This document shows, one piece after another, positions 1-12,319 of a DNA stretch of 64,000 bases. Source of the stretch: Prostheceraeus crozeri (lineage: Eukaryota; Platyhelminthes; Polycladida; Euryleptidae); the NCBI GenBank assembly GCA_907163375.1, contig CAJQUW010011052.1:1-64000 (forward strand). Reading direction: 5' to 3'. Position numbers and translations under genes: made by a program. How positions within the stretch are numbered: position 1 is the stretch's first letter; every line of letters begins with the position of its first letter. The notes under the pieces were generated by a model. That model did no database searches. It saw nothing but the letters and a program-made list of their open reading frames with translations, and was not told the DNA's origin.

Positions 1-860
1 TTTCGAAAATTCAACCGTGTTAATCAATTCGTTTTGATTAAACAAATTTGAATTCATACCTCACTAATCAATACATTGAATTTTTATTTAAATATCTTTT
101 TATTTATAGAAAGAATGTGTAAAAATACGGATGGCAATTGCACTATTACTCAGACTGATACAGTCATGTCCTCTTCTTGATTACTTAAGTATAGAAGAAA
201 ATAAAAAAAACATGGTTAATAAGTAATATAAAAGTGTTCCTACCAAAAACCCAAGGCTAGCGACGCTATTATTTAGCTGCTTCTTCTATATTTAAAGCTA
301 TTTGTTATACAAACTTAATTAATTTCCTACTCCCAATATCCGATAAAGTAACACAATATGACAATGAAACTCACTTCAGAATGAATAAGAACCGGAGAAC
401 GGATGAACGAAAAACGCCGATGTCTGCTATGGACACTGAATTATTTGAAAATGATGAAAATTCGGTTGTGTGCAACTTCTTTATATATGAAAATCGGAAC
501 AAAGCAACTATGAACAAACAAAGACCCTTATGACATCATACCTGGAATTGGTACGGTTAAACAAAATTGATAACTCAAACAAGAATTGGAACACAGGTTT
601 ATTTTTAACCTTAGAAATGGGGGAAAAGTGCCATCAAAGTGTTGGAAGCATTTTCTACATGTAAACATAAGTGAATTCAAAGTAATATAACTGATGACTG
701 ATGTATTATTTGATATATATGTTATTATTAAATAGCATAAATGTTTATATTTGAAGAATTTAAAACGTGTGATTTTGAATAAAACATTAAATTTGAATTA
801 GCGCTAATTTTCGAAAATTCAAATATTCGCCCAAAATGTGAATAATCAAATTAAAATAAC

Positions 861-966
861 TAGGTTAGGGTTAAGGGTTAGGTTACAAGGGTTAAGGTAG
901 GGTTAAGGTTAGGTTAAGTTAGGGGTTAGGTTAGGGATAGGTTTAGGGTTAAGGTTAGGGTTAGGA
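861..966 (+). repeat. Degenerate TTAGGG-like array inside element C
   Basis: About 17 imperfect units of the GGTTAGGG/GGTTAAGG type lie between non-coding Polinton blocks. The array is followed by the same AAGAAGAGTATCTATGGCAC sequence that follows the cleaner array at 41024-41088. Because both copies sit at the same place inside an element, the repeat came with the element and does not mark a chromosome end. Confidence 0.85.
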
Positions 967-1845
967 ACAAGAAGAGTATCTATGGCACACCGGAACCCAT
1001 GGGTAAATAAATTTTCGAGGCGCGAAGCGCCCGAGAAATTTAGTAGGCCCCCCCCCCGCCGTGTAGAAGTGTAATGAAGTGTATGAAAGTGTATAAAGTG
1101 TAGAAAGTGTATGAAGGGTCTAGTCAAGGTCAGGTCGAAGGTCAAGGTCAACTGTAAGGTGTTATATAATTATGGTCATTTTTAGTTGTAAACTTAAACT
1201 TTGAAAATTTTGAAACTTATCATTTTTGTAAAAAAACTTGGAATTTTTTTTCAAGTTCATACAGCATGCATACAACTAGGATTTTTTCATCAAATGGGTA
1301 CATAAAATATATCATTCGAATGCTCTTTTCATGCTGATTCTACTGGTGTTGTATGACACTGTATTCAGATAATAGAGAGCTTACATGTCCTTTAAAGAAT
1401 GCTAAAAACTTAGTGAATTTAAAAATCTAACATTTGTCTGCTTGCATACAGTTTTGGCATACACTAGGGATTTTTCCCACCAAATAGGTGCATACCTGTA
1501 TAGCATCTCGAATGTCTTTTTCAGTCTCATTCTTATGGTGTCCCCGTTATGACAATGTCTGATATCATCCTGACTGCTACAAGCATTTTAAAATGAACAA
1601 CATAATTGTTTCTTTAGAATTATAATGTTCCAATTCATTTCAAGTTGAAATCTTCATATTTGATTTTTTTGTTTCAAATCAAGTTATTGAATATCATTAA
1701 TTGTAGATATTATTCCCCGCTTTCCCATCAGACCTAATTTAAAGACCGATTTGTGTAATATAAAACAAAGTCCGTTCATATATACAATGAAAATTAAATG
1801 AAAGATTTAGAAAAATACACACTAATGTCATAAGGTAAGGAAAGG

Positions 1846-2277
1846 TTAACAAGTTTTTTCAAGTCCCACTTGCACAATTGGTCCTGGTCTTTTGGCGCAC
1901 AGGTGACAGCGACGTGGTGTGTCAAAGGTCGATGACCGAAAATTCGAGAGCGGATTGAGGTTTTCCGCTCGTTCGTGCTCCATTCGCTTGGAAGACCCGT
2001 TTCGTGTGGTAAGCTTTTTCCGGCGCGTCTTCACTTTGAATGACCGTGAACCCTATCCATAAAGTGGCGTTCGCATGGACCTTTTCATATTCATGTGACG
2101 CTTCGTCTCGATTGATACGTCCATATCCTCACCATCATTCACTCGAGTAGTCGCGATGCAGGGGCGTGGGGGAACACCACCAGCTCGTTTGGTGTTGTCG
2201 ATCGCTCCATCGGGGATTGGGAGGTGTATTGGTACTTCCACTGGCGAAGTGGTAACGATCAGCAGTACCGTTCTCAA
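1846..2277 (-). pseudogene. Fossil of the Polinton right-arm acidic/basic gene
   Basis: Leftward reading frames here match the gene at 41983-42375 of Polinton A. The TPRRC motif and the following lysine-rich tail are shared, as are the position left of the divergent promoter and the neighbouring gene. The function is unknown in both copies. The gene is broken in this older element. Confidence 0.5.
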
Positions 2278-2433
2278 ACTGACTGCAACTGCGGCTTCCC
2301 TGTTTGCGATCCTTATGACTTTAGATTTAAAATATATTGTAACTTGTAAAACGTTGAGGATTAGAACCTTTGATTAAGAATTGGTACAAACCTCGGACTT
2401 ATATACTTTTTAAACAAAGGAAATGCCTAACAG

Positions 2434-2484
2434 CCAATCAGAGAGGTACCGAAGTTCCCTAAAGAATATTATAACTATATAAAG
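2434..2484 (+). promoter_or_regulatory. CCAAT and TATA boxes of element C small gene
   Basis: CCAATCAG at 2434-2441 and TATATAAAG near 2477 precede the start codon at 2543 by about 65 bp. Spacing and sequence match the promoter in Polinton A at 42497-42538, so this is a conserved Polinton core promoter. A second TATA-like run pointing left (TATATAC, about 2400) probably served the leftward gene. Confidence 0.6.
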
Positions 2485-2542
2485 GATGTCATTGTTCCAA
2501 ACGTGTTTAAGTACTTATCCTCAACGTTCCATAACAAGAAGG

Positions 2543-2833
2543 ATGTCCTCAAAACCACTATTTTATTTTCAAAATGACAGCCAAGTCATTATGGGAGGTC
2601 AGTTGGATATGACCGTGCATCTCTCTTGAGGCTGCAAAGTGGCCCTGTGGAAAACCTTGACTGTGTCGGCACTTCAAAGGCGGAGTGGACTACCAGTGAA
2701 GTGTCCGGTACACGAGTGTCACCATGACTTTAGTAACAATCAGACATTTCATGAATGGTGTGATGACTTCCTGAAGATCGTGGAGTCGCCTGAGGGACGA
2801 GATCTGTACCCGTCATTTATTTTTCACGCTTAA
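2543..2833 (+). pseudogene. Fossil of the Polinton small Cys/His protein
   Basis: This is the homologue of the 97-residue protein at 42617-42910. The shared core includes LWKTLTV.ALQRR, KCP.HEC.HDF and ESPEGRD, with CxH-x-C spacing that suggests a zinc-binding knuckle. It lies directly downstream of the conserved CCAAT/TATA promoter and just before the terminal repeat, as in A. The function is unknown. The gene is broken here. Confidence 0.6.
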
Positions 2834-2989
2834 ATTAAACTTACATTGTAAATCTCTTGTCTTTTCATTTTAAACATAGTTCTGGAATTGGTTTTCTTAT
2901 TGGGGAGCAACTGTATCATAGCTCCACAGTAAAGTTTCACATCTAAATAGTGCTACATTTAAAATAATTGTCACAATAGTCGCAATTGA

Positions 2990-3271
2990 GCAAACCCATT
3001 CAAAATCAAACAACGGACGTCTATCGGTACGTACCCAAGTGCTCAGAACCAAACCACACAAGTTCGATCATCGACGTTCCGAAACACAGTGTACTCAACC
3101 GAGTGTACCAAACACATGTACCTATCCAGTAAAACAGATCTCATACAAGTTCCTATTCATAACACTGAATTATACATGTACCTATCCATGTTCCTATTGA
3201 TAACACTGAATTATACATGTACACCTATCCATGTACCTATCCGTCGCAAGTAGGGCACAGTTTTCACTACT
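2990..3271 (+). repeat. Diverged right terminal repeat of element C
   Basis: The segment begins like the inner edge of A's terminal repeat (CGCAATTGAGCAA against CGCATTTGAGCAA). It carries repeated ATGT(A/T)CCTATCCATGTTCC units, as A's repeat does, and ends in CACTACT. The similarity is patchy, which fits an older copy. Without the other end of the element it cannot be proved to be a terminal inverted repeat. Confidence 0.5.
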
Positions 3272-3360
3272 CTGCAGGCCTTGTTCTTCATATAATTCAG
3301 CAGAATCGATACTAGTAAATTACAAATGTAATTGCTGAAGCCCTAAGCCATTTCGGACTG

Positions 3361-3598
3361 GTTTCAAACAACAAGCAAAGTCAGAATACAAAATTGATGA
3401 AGTACAAACAACTCTGGAAATACAGAAGGTAGTAGAACCAAACTTCCTACAGCACTTAACCACACCCTATGATATAGCGCAATACAAAATTGAGACCAGT
3501 CCTGCACAAAAAAATACGCTCATGGGAAACATTCATTCTCATCAAAAATTAATTCAATTTCATGGGATCACCAAATACCAATCAAAAAACAAGCATAG
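3361..3598 (+). repeat. Inverted repeat arm 1 (238 bp)
   Basis: This arm is nearly identical to the reverse complement of 7314-7550. It reads open on the plus strand for its whole length, giving a hydrophilic peptide containing SEYKIDEVQTTLE. I do not recognise the peptide. The pair may be two copies of an unknown repeat in opposite orientation or the ends of a larger unrecognised element. Confidence 0.8.
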
Positions 3599-6500
3599 AT
3601 TTTCTGTAGCATACCAAAGCGGAAAATGATCTTCGCTGGAATTATGTAATTTTCACTAGAATAATGCTATGCCCACCGATCAACCAACCTTGTATTCGCT
3701 CTGAATAAATTGATGAAATATTTTGATATATTTCCTTGCATTCATGTTCATCTCTGGCTTAACGTGCACATATATCTCTGGCTGGATTCTTGCATAATAA
3801 CCTGTATCTACCGGCGTGTTGGGGAAGTGTATGTTAAAACTCAGATATGATTAGTAGAATACTATTTGACCGGTTGTAGAACTGTACAAGCTCATTATCC
3901 ATGTAGAACCGTCATTTTATGATAACTCTTATCATTTTTCGAGGAAATCGGTATTTTCCGATTTTACCGGTTGTTCGTGTAGAGAAAATGCTGGAAGTTG
4001 CTAGACAAACTCCCTAACTAGGTAACACCAATACTTGCACCAAATCTTAGTATTTGAATTTGTATTTTAAAGTCGAAGGAGTTTGAATTTTGAAATCACT
4101 TTATCTGTGCAAACCAGGGCTTTCGTCGGAGGGGGGACGCTTGAGAACGGAGTTCCTACCTGCCCTTGTTGTGGAACGCATAGGAACGCCAAAGTGCCCT
4201 CTTCGAAACGGTGTCATTCTGAGCCAGATGGTACATGATCATCAAGTGTTATTAATAATATTCTGAAAATCCTAAATTCATTTGTATAGAATTTCTGTAA
4301 CGGCCTTTTTGTTTCAAGAATGGCTACGTTTGTGTAAATAGAATAATTAAATATTGAGTTGCATCCTCAGTTGAAAAGCGGGAACAGACCTGAATAGCAG
4401 CTATTTCCTCCAATATCAAGAATCATCAGCAGGCCTAGTTCACATCTCACAACATCGACACAACTCCCTATTGAAAGTTGCAGCCATGCCCGGGTCAATT
4501 TGAGATTTGCAATTAGTAAGTTATTGAAATTTCGACGGCCATTCATTAAATATCATGGCTATGTTTCATAAAGTTTTGTCTCGTCTTAACTATTGTTCCC
4601 TCATTAAGCGTTTTTATATTTGAGTTGCCAAATTTTCAGACGAGATATAACCCTGTGGGAACGAATCTTGCGAAAAACTGGCGAATGTCAGCTGCAGAAT
4701 ATCATGCTAAAGTTCAGTCATATTTGCGGGATATTCGCTGGCGAAGTTCGCCGGCGACAATTCGCGCTCTATATGTCACCTTTCACTTTTGACTTTCTCT
4801 CTTATTTTCTTTCGTAATCCGCCTCTACAGCCGAGGCTCTATTCTCTCCCTCACCTCCTCACTATCCCCCACATATGGCTAATCTATCTAAGAAATAAGT
4901 GCAGACTATTATTCTTTGATAATGATAAGAATATAGAAAATCCGCATATATCAATTTTCATAACATCTCTTGACATTCAATAATTTACAACAATGATAAA
5001 TATTTGAATAATATCATAGTATTTACTGCGACATTTATGGAAGATAAATACTTTTTTTAGTTTAAGCCTTCGTGAATTAAAAAAAGATCCCTTTTTATCA
5101 GATCAGACTGAGTATACAATATATTTTCATGTGAAGTAATATACGAACATTACTACTTACCACTAATTAGTTGCTACAATATCCACGATTTCGCCGGTTG
5201 GCCAAAAATTAGCTCACATTAGTAACCAAATATCTACCAACCAATTATAGCAACTTTTTCGCCACCTGTCGATTTTTAATTTTCCACATGTTTTTGGATA
5301 AATTATGACCATTTTCACATGCGGAGATAGTTTTTACACGAAAATGAACCTTTAAAAAAATTATCCACAAAATCGCTACCTCGCCAGATAATCTGTTGAT
5401 ATTAGCAAGATGCTTTCCCACAGGGAAATATATACATTTTCCTGTTCGATATTCATGTCATATAAACAATCAATTTTCTGAGGTATTATGAAGGTTTAGT
5501 AAAATAATTTCATAGTGAAAATGTTCATAAGTTTGTTAGAAAATGATGCATTTTCAAAAGCTTCTAATATCAAGTTTTAGGGACTAAAGGATTTGCTCCT
5601 AAATGAAGCTGATAAGGCGAAAATTTAGACCTAGCAGATATCATTACTTTTATCGGCAATAGCAGCTCGACTTATTAAAAAACGATTGATGATACAGACG
5701 TTGATATGTTTCTCAGAATTATTAACTGTTCTGCAAAATATCTTCTTTTGGTATTATACGAAGACCTCTTGGCTCTCTGGAAAAGAATATAAAGTAAATT
5801 TTTTTTCTAAATACTACGGTATTAAAAGCTCTTGTAAAGTGACAGTAGGTCTACTGTGTTAATGCTGCCAAAATGTCATCTGTAAAGCAGTTTTGTTTTG
5901 TATATTAATAATATATCGAATCTTTACATATCGAAGGCAAATTTATATTCATGATTAAGCGAGAAGCTTAATACCATGGTGTGATACTATGCAGATCGAC
6001 TTTTCCGTTTTGATATTTATAGAACTATCAAATATATATTCGGTACAAAAAAAAGCTGCGTTGAAAAAGCAGGTTCGATTCACCGCGATTAAATGAAATG
6101 CAATGAGTACTATATATGCCTTGCGTACATGAAATTGCAGAATGCAAAGACAAGCGTTATTCACTAACTTTGAAGAGTGAGGTTTAGGAAATCCACCGCT
6201 TTTAGCCTTTGGGCCCTATGTCAAAACATAATGCGATATACGGTGTAAGGAAAAGACATGCACCGTAAAAATGGGTTCAGCTACAGGTTAGAGCTAGAGG
6301 TGATATCTAGGTAGGCCTATATGAATCTGAAAGTTAATCAAGACCGGAGATAGAATGCACGCACGCGCGTGCGACGATAAGTATAATTCTAGGATACTCC
6401 ATTATATACATAAACTTTCGATCACAGAAGATGCAGGTACGCCGAATATTTCAAATTTTTTTAATTTACAATTTTGTGCCTTCGTTCGAAGAACTTCGGC

Positions 6501-8567
6501 TAGCTTTTTATTTTCTCAAGCGATAGCAATTAGCGTTAGAAAATCTCGATTCCAATAGCTTTCTGCCAGCTGCTTTGGATGAACTCAACCGTATCATGAC
6601 CATAGACAGCATTTGCGTGTTTATGACGCTCAACCGCTGATTTAGCTTATAAAGATTTTATAATGGTAACACACTCAATCTTCCACAACATTTCATATGT
6701 ACTAAACCAATTTTGCATTGATATCATTGCTTTAAGCCATGACAATGCGTACAATGATTTAGAGCTATTACTCGACTTGATTATCAATGAGCAGAATCGG
6801 CTATCATTATGAGAAGAAACATCGTTAACATTGTTTTGATCATTTATAAGTCACACACGTTTATGGTCAAAAAATATTGGACAAACATTTATACCACAAA
6901 CAATAAATGCCAATGATGGGTATGCTTGAAGTGAAAAGAAGGACTCATGTTAATGTGATGACGATTCCTTCACTAATGTACACCTGAACATTTCCGAACA
7001 CATGATTAAGAAAGATCATCAATAGTAATTTTGAGGATAATTCATAGGAATGTTGAAAATGTTCTCAAATGGTCTTGGAATTTTCTGACGGAAAAGCTCC
7101 GGATACCCTGATCTTGACCGCTATGGCTATGCTTGAAATTAGTTAAGGAGATGGTCAAATTTAGTAAAATCCGTGAAATTAGGTCAACTTTGAGAGCTTT
7201 CTGTGGCCGTTGCAGGGCATGGAGGAGGTGGGGACTGAATTGGGCATCCATTGGGATCATGAACATTGGTTTGTGGTATTGGTTGCGTGATTTGACTGAA
7301 TATCTTGCTATGCCTATGTTTGTTTTTAATTGGTATTTGATGATCCCATGAAATTGAATTAATTTTTAATGAGAATGAATGTTTCCCATGAGCGTATTTT
7401 TTTGTGCAGGACTGGTCTCAATTTTGTATTGCGCTATATCATAGGGTGTGGTTAAGTGCTGTAGGAAGTTTGGTTCTACTACCTTCTGTATTTCCAGAGT
7501 TGTTTGTACTTCATCAATTTTGTATTCTGACTTTGCTTGTTGTTTGAAACAAGCCTTGCTGAAAATGATTCCAAACTTGTCCCAGACCTCTATAAAATAG
7601 CAAAGCTTGGACCTACCTGAACCAGCATGGGCTTCAACCACTTAAACCCCATGAACCCCCTCCCCCTGAATCCGTTACCGGCCACTTCTAGTGCTTGCTG
7701 CCGGCTCAGCCATGGTAATAGCCGCATGACTTTAATTGTGCTGGTTCATCCGGGGTTAACTATTGCTATTAATTTGACATTGATTACTATTGCATGTTCA
7801 TTCGATTTCGGTGGCAATCAGAATACAGTAAATTTTTGGCAGTAGCTATTACACCGGCTATATCTCCAAAACTAGAAATTAAGACCTAAGAGAAATAGAA
7901 GACTTAAGTCGTAAGACGTTTAGAAATTAAGGATTAAGACTAGAAATTGTCTATGGTGCATGAAACAAAAAAATGGAGGCTTTGCTGTATTGAATGTTTT
8001 GGAGACACATGGCAGGAAAAAACGCTTGCATTGAAATCACTCAAAAATTTTGTAATACAAAGCAAGACAAATCAACGAGTCAAGACCCATTCTGACATGT
8101 TTCGTGATGTACTTCGTGAATAGGAGTCTCTTTATGACTGAGAAACATTTACAGTAACCAGAGATATTGAAGAATATTATACGCCTCACCAAGAGTAATA
8201 GACAGAAAAATTCATCAATCAGAGAAATCATTTACAAAACTACACTAATGTCAATTATATACCAGTACATTTCATCATGCAAGTACATTTGTCATGTGAA
8301 ATCCTTGCATCATTAAATTGATATTTGAAGTATTTATCATGTTCACACATAAATATAATGAAACAAATCATCAAAAATATCTTCAACTAATAACTAGTCG
8401 AATTATTTCCTTCATTGGTATTTATCACACGTGACTTCATGCTTGAGAAATACAAGTCCGACGTTTTGAATTCGCGCTAAAATATCGGGACTCCGAGCAG
8501 CTTTAATGACCACCTGAAATCAGCTGATGACCCTTCTAGCCTAATACAGTAAAACAATCTGATTTCT
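3599..8567. other. No gene recognised outside the repeat arm
   Basis: This is AT-rich sequence with only short open frames. None of them shows a recognisable domain, a splice structure or compositional signs of coding. The frames around 4620-4983, 6355-6558 and 7627-7845 look like chance. I see no tRNA, CRISPR or element ends here. Confidence 0.6.
7314..7550 (-). repeat. Inverted repeat arm 2 (237 bp)
   Basis: This arm is the reverse-complement partner of 3361-3598. On the minus strand it is open in the same frame as the first arm and continues outward into a 91-codon frame (7366-7641). Homology stops abruptly at GTTTGAAAC on the outer side and at CTATG on the inner side. I see no target duplication at either end. 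Confidence 0.8.
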
Positions 8568-8918
8568 ATGGTAGAAACTATTCAAAAAGAAGGAGCTGGT
8601 ATATTTTCTGGCATCAGTGATAATATAGGAAGTATCGTTAATGCTATCAAAAATAATAAAGATTTAATTACATCTGCTGCAAAAGGAGCAGCTGCTATAG
8701 GTAGTACAGCTAGTGCAATATCAAATGCTGCTAAGTCTCAAAACGAATTAAAACAACTAGAAACTATTCGTAAACTTAAGAATGATTCTGAAGAACTAAA
8801 AAAAATTTAAAAACTCTCAGAGGAAACAAAAAACAAAATTGTTAACATAGCAGCTGATAGTAAACATGAGGAGAAATCAATTGAAGAAATAAGAGGTAAT
8901 GGTTTAGCAAAATTCTAA
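8568..8918 (+). pseudogene. Small Ala-rich virion-like protein, element D
   Basis: This is the first recognisable part of element D. An amphipathic, Ala/Ile-rich N-terminal segment contains AAKGAAAIGSTASAISNAA and is followed by a Lys/Glu-rich helical tail. The composition resembles the small membrane-active or cement proteins of adeno-like viruses, but there is no specific match. The protein at 10499-10861 has a similar build. It is broken. Confidence 0.4.
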
Positions 8919-8992
8919 AATATATTCTAAAAAGGAATCCTAAGAAAAGTACTTTTAGAAAAAACAAAAAAGTCAAATTATTTTTTATAAAA

Positions 8993-10328
8993 ATGTCTTC
9001 CAGGATTGAAAGTAAATTTAGATGAGACGATCCTCCGTTCGTCAGTTATAATCAAAAAAAGAATGACTATATAACAATTGCTATGAATCCCGGATCTTCC
9101 AGTAGAGTAAATACTGGAGGTGATTTAATTTTTGAAGTTGATAATCAGCAGAGTTATATATATATCTACCTGATTCATTTTTACACTGTGAATATTCTTT
9201 GTATAGTGATGCCAATTTTACAACACCATTACCAGAAACCGATAATATTGCACTAGAGAATAATTTTTTTCCAAGATTATTTACACAAATGCGTTTAGAT
9301 GTTGCAACTCAAAATATAGAAACAATAAGTGATTCTCCAGGTGTAATTGATACAATGCTTAGATTTGTAACAATTGGTGAAAATAATAAAAAGTATGAAA
9401 TCGAAGGTTGGTTTCCTGATACTAATGATGGTATAATTGTTGATGATTTAACTCATGCTGGAACAGATGCAGCAGGAATTGCGAAAGATGCAGAAAATAT
9501 TGCAAATCATTTAGATAAAACAAATAATACTGCATATAAGAAAGGCGTGTTTTTAACAAGAAACGTAAACAGACAGTAAATTAGTCATTGTCTCCATTAT
9601 TCGGGTATTTAGATTATGACAAAATATCATATCAATTAAAATTTAAATTAATAATTCATCGCACAGCAAATAATGAATTAATCTTTTATGGTAAGACTGG
9701 AAAAAAAGCATATTTAAAAATTGATAGACTTGAGTGGTGGATAAAACATATTACTCCTAGTTTAGAGGTTGAATCAACTATTGCAAAAAGATAACACACT
9801 AACAAACCAATTCCAGTAAATTTTCTAAAGCGTAGTGCTAGTTCTGTAACTTTTTCAGAGCAAAGATTTAACTGGCATTTTACTAGAACTTCGAATACTC
9901 CAAGATATTTATTACTAACTTTTCAAAGAAATGATGCTCCAAGTTTTGATAAGAACAATAGTCTTTTCCATATTAACAGAATTCGAAGTTTACAAGTTGC
10001 TTTAAATCAAACCCGATATCCTATTGATCCATTAAAATTCGATGATACCAATAATCAATTTATGGAAGGATATGATGCTTATAGAAATCTTTGTATAGAA
10101 TTTGGGGCTGAACCACAATTAACTCCTGGAGATTGGAGACATTTATATCCTGTTTTCTGTTTCGATTTAAGTGCACAATCTGAAGATATTGTTAAAAATG
10201 GTTGTGATCTAACAATTAATATTGAAAATAAAGATTCCACAACTTCATCAATGGCTTATGGTTTACTGCTAGAAGATGTAAAATATTCTATTGAAATTCT
10301 TAATGGAAAGATGGTTAGGATTGGTTAA
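8993..10328 (+). pseudogene. Capsid-like region (hexon type), element D
   Basis: Several frames over 1.3 kb encode one recognisable protein region. It contains NNFFPRLFTQMRLDV and DSPGVIDTMLRFV near its first third and ends with MAYGLLLEDVKYSIEI. The NNFxxxLFxxxR signature and the length suit the major capsid (double jelly-roll, hexon-like) protein of adintovirus-like elements. That family call is from memory of the pattern and is inference. The region stands directly before the small hydrophobic and PLA2-like parts, a sensible virion-gene cluster. It is broken. Confidence 0.5.
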
Positions 10329-10382
10329 TTAAAATTTTTGGTAACTTAAAATTTGTTCTTAACTTAAAATTTTTTATTAGAA

Positions 10383-10490
10383 ATGTCGCAAGTGAAAAGT
10401 AATAATAAAACTGTTGAATTAAAACTACGTAACATTGTTGACAAAAATACACCTAAAACTATTACTATTGATAAAAGAAATATTACATAA
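10383..10490 (+). CDS. 35-residue lysine-rich small protein, element D
   Basis: A short ATG-started frame lies between the capsid-like region and the hydrophobic protein. The peptide is polar and Lys/Asn-rich. It is too short to classify, and only its position inside the virion-gene cluster supports it. Confidence 0.3.
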   Translation: MSQVKSNNKTVELKLRNIVDKNTPKTITIDKRNIT

Positions 10491-10498
10491 GTAAACCA

Positions 10499-10861
10499 AT
10501 GATAGAGAATATTAAATTACAAGAAGAAAAGAATGGTGGAATTCTCCCATTAATTCCTCTAATAATAGGTGGCATAGCAGCAGCAGGAAGTGTTGCATGT
10601 GGGACAGCTGGTATTGTCCAAGCAGTAAATAAAAATAAATCAGAGAAGGCAGCATTAGAAGAACAAAAACGTCATAATAGAGAGTTAGAGAAAGTTGCTA
10701 GGGGAGAAGGAGTAGTAGACAATTTCATTAGTAAATTAAATTTAGTTGATGAAGGAAAACGAGTTCTTAAAAGTATTCTCCACAATGTTGATGACTTGAT
10801 TGAAATAAAAGAAACTAAAGATGGTTCTGGAATATATCTACGTCCTAGTATGATTAGGTAA
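10499..10861 (+). CDS. Small protein with hydrophobic Gly/Ala segment
   Basis: This 120-residue frame has a charged start, a hydrophobic Gly/Ala stretch (LPLIPLIIGGIAAAGSVA, about residues 16-34), and then a basic helical part and a short tail. The build suggests a membrane-active virion component such as adenovirus protein VI, but only by layout. It lies between the capsid-like and PLA2-like parts. Confidence 0.45.
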   Translation: MIENIKLQEEKNGGILPLIPLIIGGIAAAGSVACGTAGIVQAVNKNKSEKAALEEQKRHNRELEKVARGEGVVDNFISKLNLVDEGKRVLKSILHNVDDLIEIKETKDGSGIYLRPSMIR

Positions 10862-10888
10862 AACATTTATTTTATTTTATCTTTAAAA

Positions 10889-11400
10889 ATGAATTCCACA
10901 AATTCTACAAGTTCTACAAATTCCGAAAATTTAATTAAATTAAAAATTTCTAATTTAGATTTATTGAATTATCTCTTAACAGTACATAAAACCTCAAATT
11001 GTCAGCACACCGGTGGTGATTCAACTTCGTTGCATTCCGGAGGTGACATACAAAAAACATTAGAAAACTTTCCAGGATTTGTTTGGAGTAAATATTCAAA
11101 AGAAAAACATCTTCCTTGTCATTCATATACCGGTCCAGGAACTCGATCAGATATAAGACTAGATGAGAATAATAATCCAAAACCAGGTAAAGAACCAATA
11201 AACCGAGTTGATGCAGCAGCTTATAGACACGATTAAGCTTATCGAAATCATGACCTAAAATCTCGTCATGAAGGTGATAGGAAAATGATAGAAGAATTGG
11301 ATAATATTCAAAATCCTTCCTTTAGAGAAAAAATTGAAAGAATGTCTGTTACGAAAGCTTTACAAGCTAAAATATTGTTCGGTCAGGTTCTAGACAAAAC
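10889..11400 (+). pseudogene. Phospholipase-A2-like region, element D
   Basis: The region carries the parvovirus-type PLA2 layout. YTGPGT matches the calcium loop (YxGPGN/T), and DAAAYRHD matches the catalytic helix DxxAxxHD. A helical stretch typical of these domains follows (EELDNIQNPSFREKIERM). A Ser/Thr/Asn-rich N-terminus precedes it. In parvoviruses this domain breaches the endosomal membrane, and a similar entry role is inferred here. It runs directly into the integrase region. It is broken. Confidence 0.6.
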
Positions 11401-12192
11401 TCATAACACTGAAACCTACGCGTCTGAAATTCATAGGGAATACAGAAAGCCGAAATATCTATTGAAAGTAAAAGTATTTAATAAAGATGATATTTGGAGT
11501 GCAGATCTAATAAATATGCCGAATGAAAGAGGGTTTAAGTACGCATTGACCGTTATAGATTTATATACACGATACGCTTGGGCAAAGACTTTAAAAACAA
11601 AAGTGGTCTGTCAGATAAATATGCGTTTGAAGTAATCTTTAAAGAAAATAATAGAACGCCAAAGAAATTGTTTGTTGATAAAGGGTCGGAGTTTTATAAC
11701 CGAAATGTCAGGCCACTATTTGAAACTGTTTATTCCACAGAAAATGCAGGAAAGGCTGTAGTAATAGAGCGATTTAATAGAACGCTAAAAGGTAAGATCT
11801 TCAAGAAATTTACTGAGCAAGGTAATCAGAAATGGTTGAAGATATTACCAGGAATTGTAGATGAGTACAATAATAAAGTTCATTCAGGTATTGAAGAAAC
11901 CCCAAAGAATGCTTCTGACGATCCTGATTTAATACGAAAGAAAATATTCGAAAATAATTATTCGAATGAGAATAATCCGAATGTACAAAAACGTAAGCCG
12001 AAATTTAAAATTGGAGATAGGGTACGAATATTTAAGTATAAAAATAAATTTGAAAAAGGTTTTGTTGGCTATTGGACTAAAGAGATATTTGAAGTTTGTA
12101 AAATAAACCAAACTTATCCGATTAGGTATGAAATTAAAAATTTAGTTAATGAGGAAATCAGAGGCCGATTTTATGAAACGAATTACAAATAA
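11400..12192 (+). pseudogene. Retroviral-type integrase, element D
   Basis: The DDE catalytic core is readable as IWSADLINM with the first Asp, TVIDLYTRYAWAK, LFVDKGSEF with the second Asp, and VIERFNRTLKGKI with the Glu. The spacing is of the DD35E kind found in Polinton and LTR-element integrases. A C-terminal basic beta-rich domain with KIGDRVRI follows. I see no chromodomain, unlike Polintons A and B. It is broken. Confidence 0.75.
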
Positions 12193-12319
12193 CCGAACTT
12201 TAACCTTTGGCTGGCTTCGTTTGAACTTTAATTACAGTAATCGGAACTGACGTTTCGAGAATTAAATTCCCTTATTCAATTCTGACATAATATCTAGAAA
12301 TGGTACTCCTTTTTGTAAT

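Larger units (their letters stand above)
1..3271 (+). mobile_element. Polinton right-arm remnant (element C)
   Basis: This stretch aligns block by block, in the same orientation, with the right arm of Polinton A (about 40350-43391). Shared blocks, in order, are a non-coding block with CACTTCAGAAT, a TTAGGG-like array, a conserved GGCACNCCGGAACCCATGGG segment, a leftward acidic/basic gene, a CCAAT/TATA promoter, a small zinc-binding-like gene, and a terminal-repeat-like tail ending in ACTACT, as A does. The left part lies outside the window, so no target duplication can be tested. It is broken in several places and clearly more diverged than A, so it is an older insertion. The right boundary at 3271 is inferred from the terminal ACTACT. 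Confidence 0.72.

Noticed and set aside
2156-2377. Plus-strand frame opposite the element C acidic/basic gene
   Set aside because: It is antisense to a gene with a homologue in Polinton A and has no domain of its own.
11400-12192. Integrase of element D as part of a retrovirus or LTR element
   Set aside because: No gag, reverse transcriptase or LTR is present. Capsid-like, PLA2-like and adenain-like parts surround it, which fits a Polinton/adintovirus-like element.
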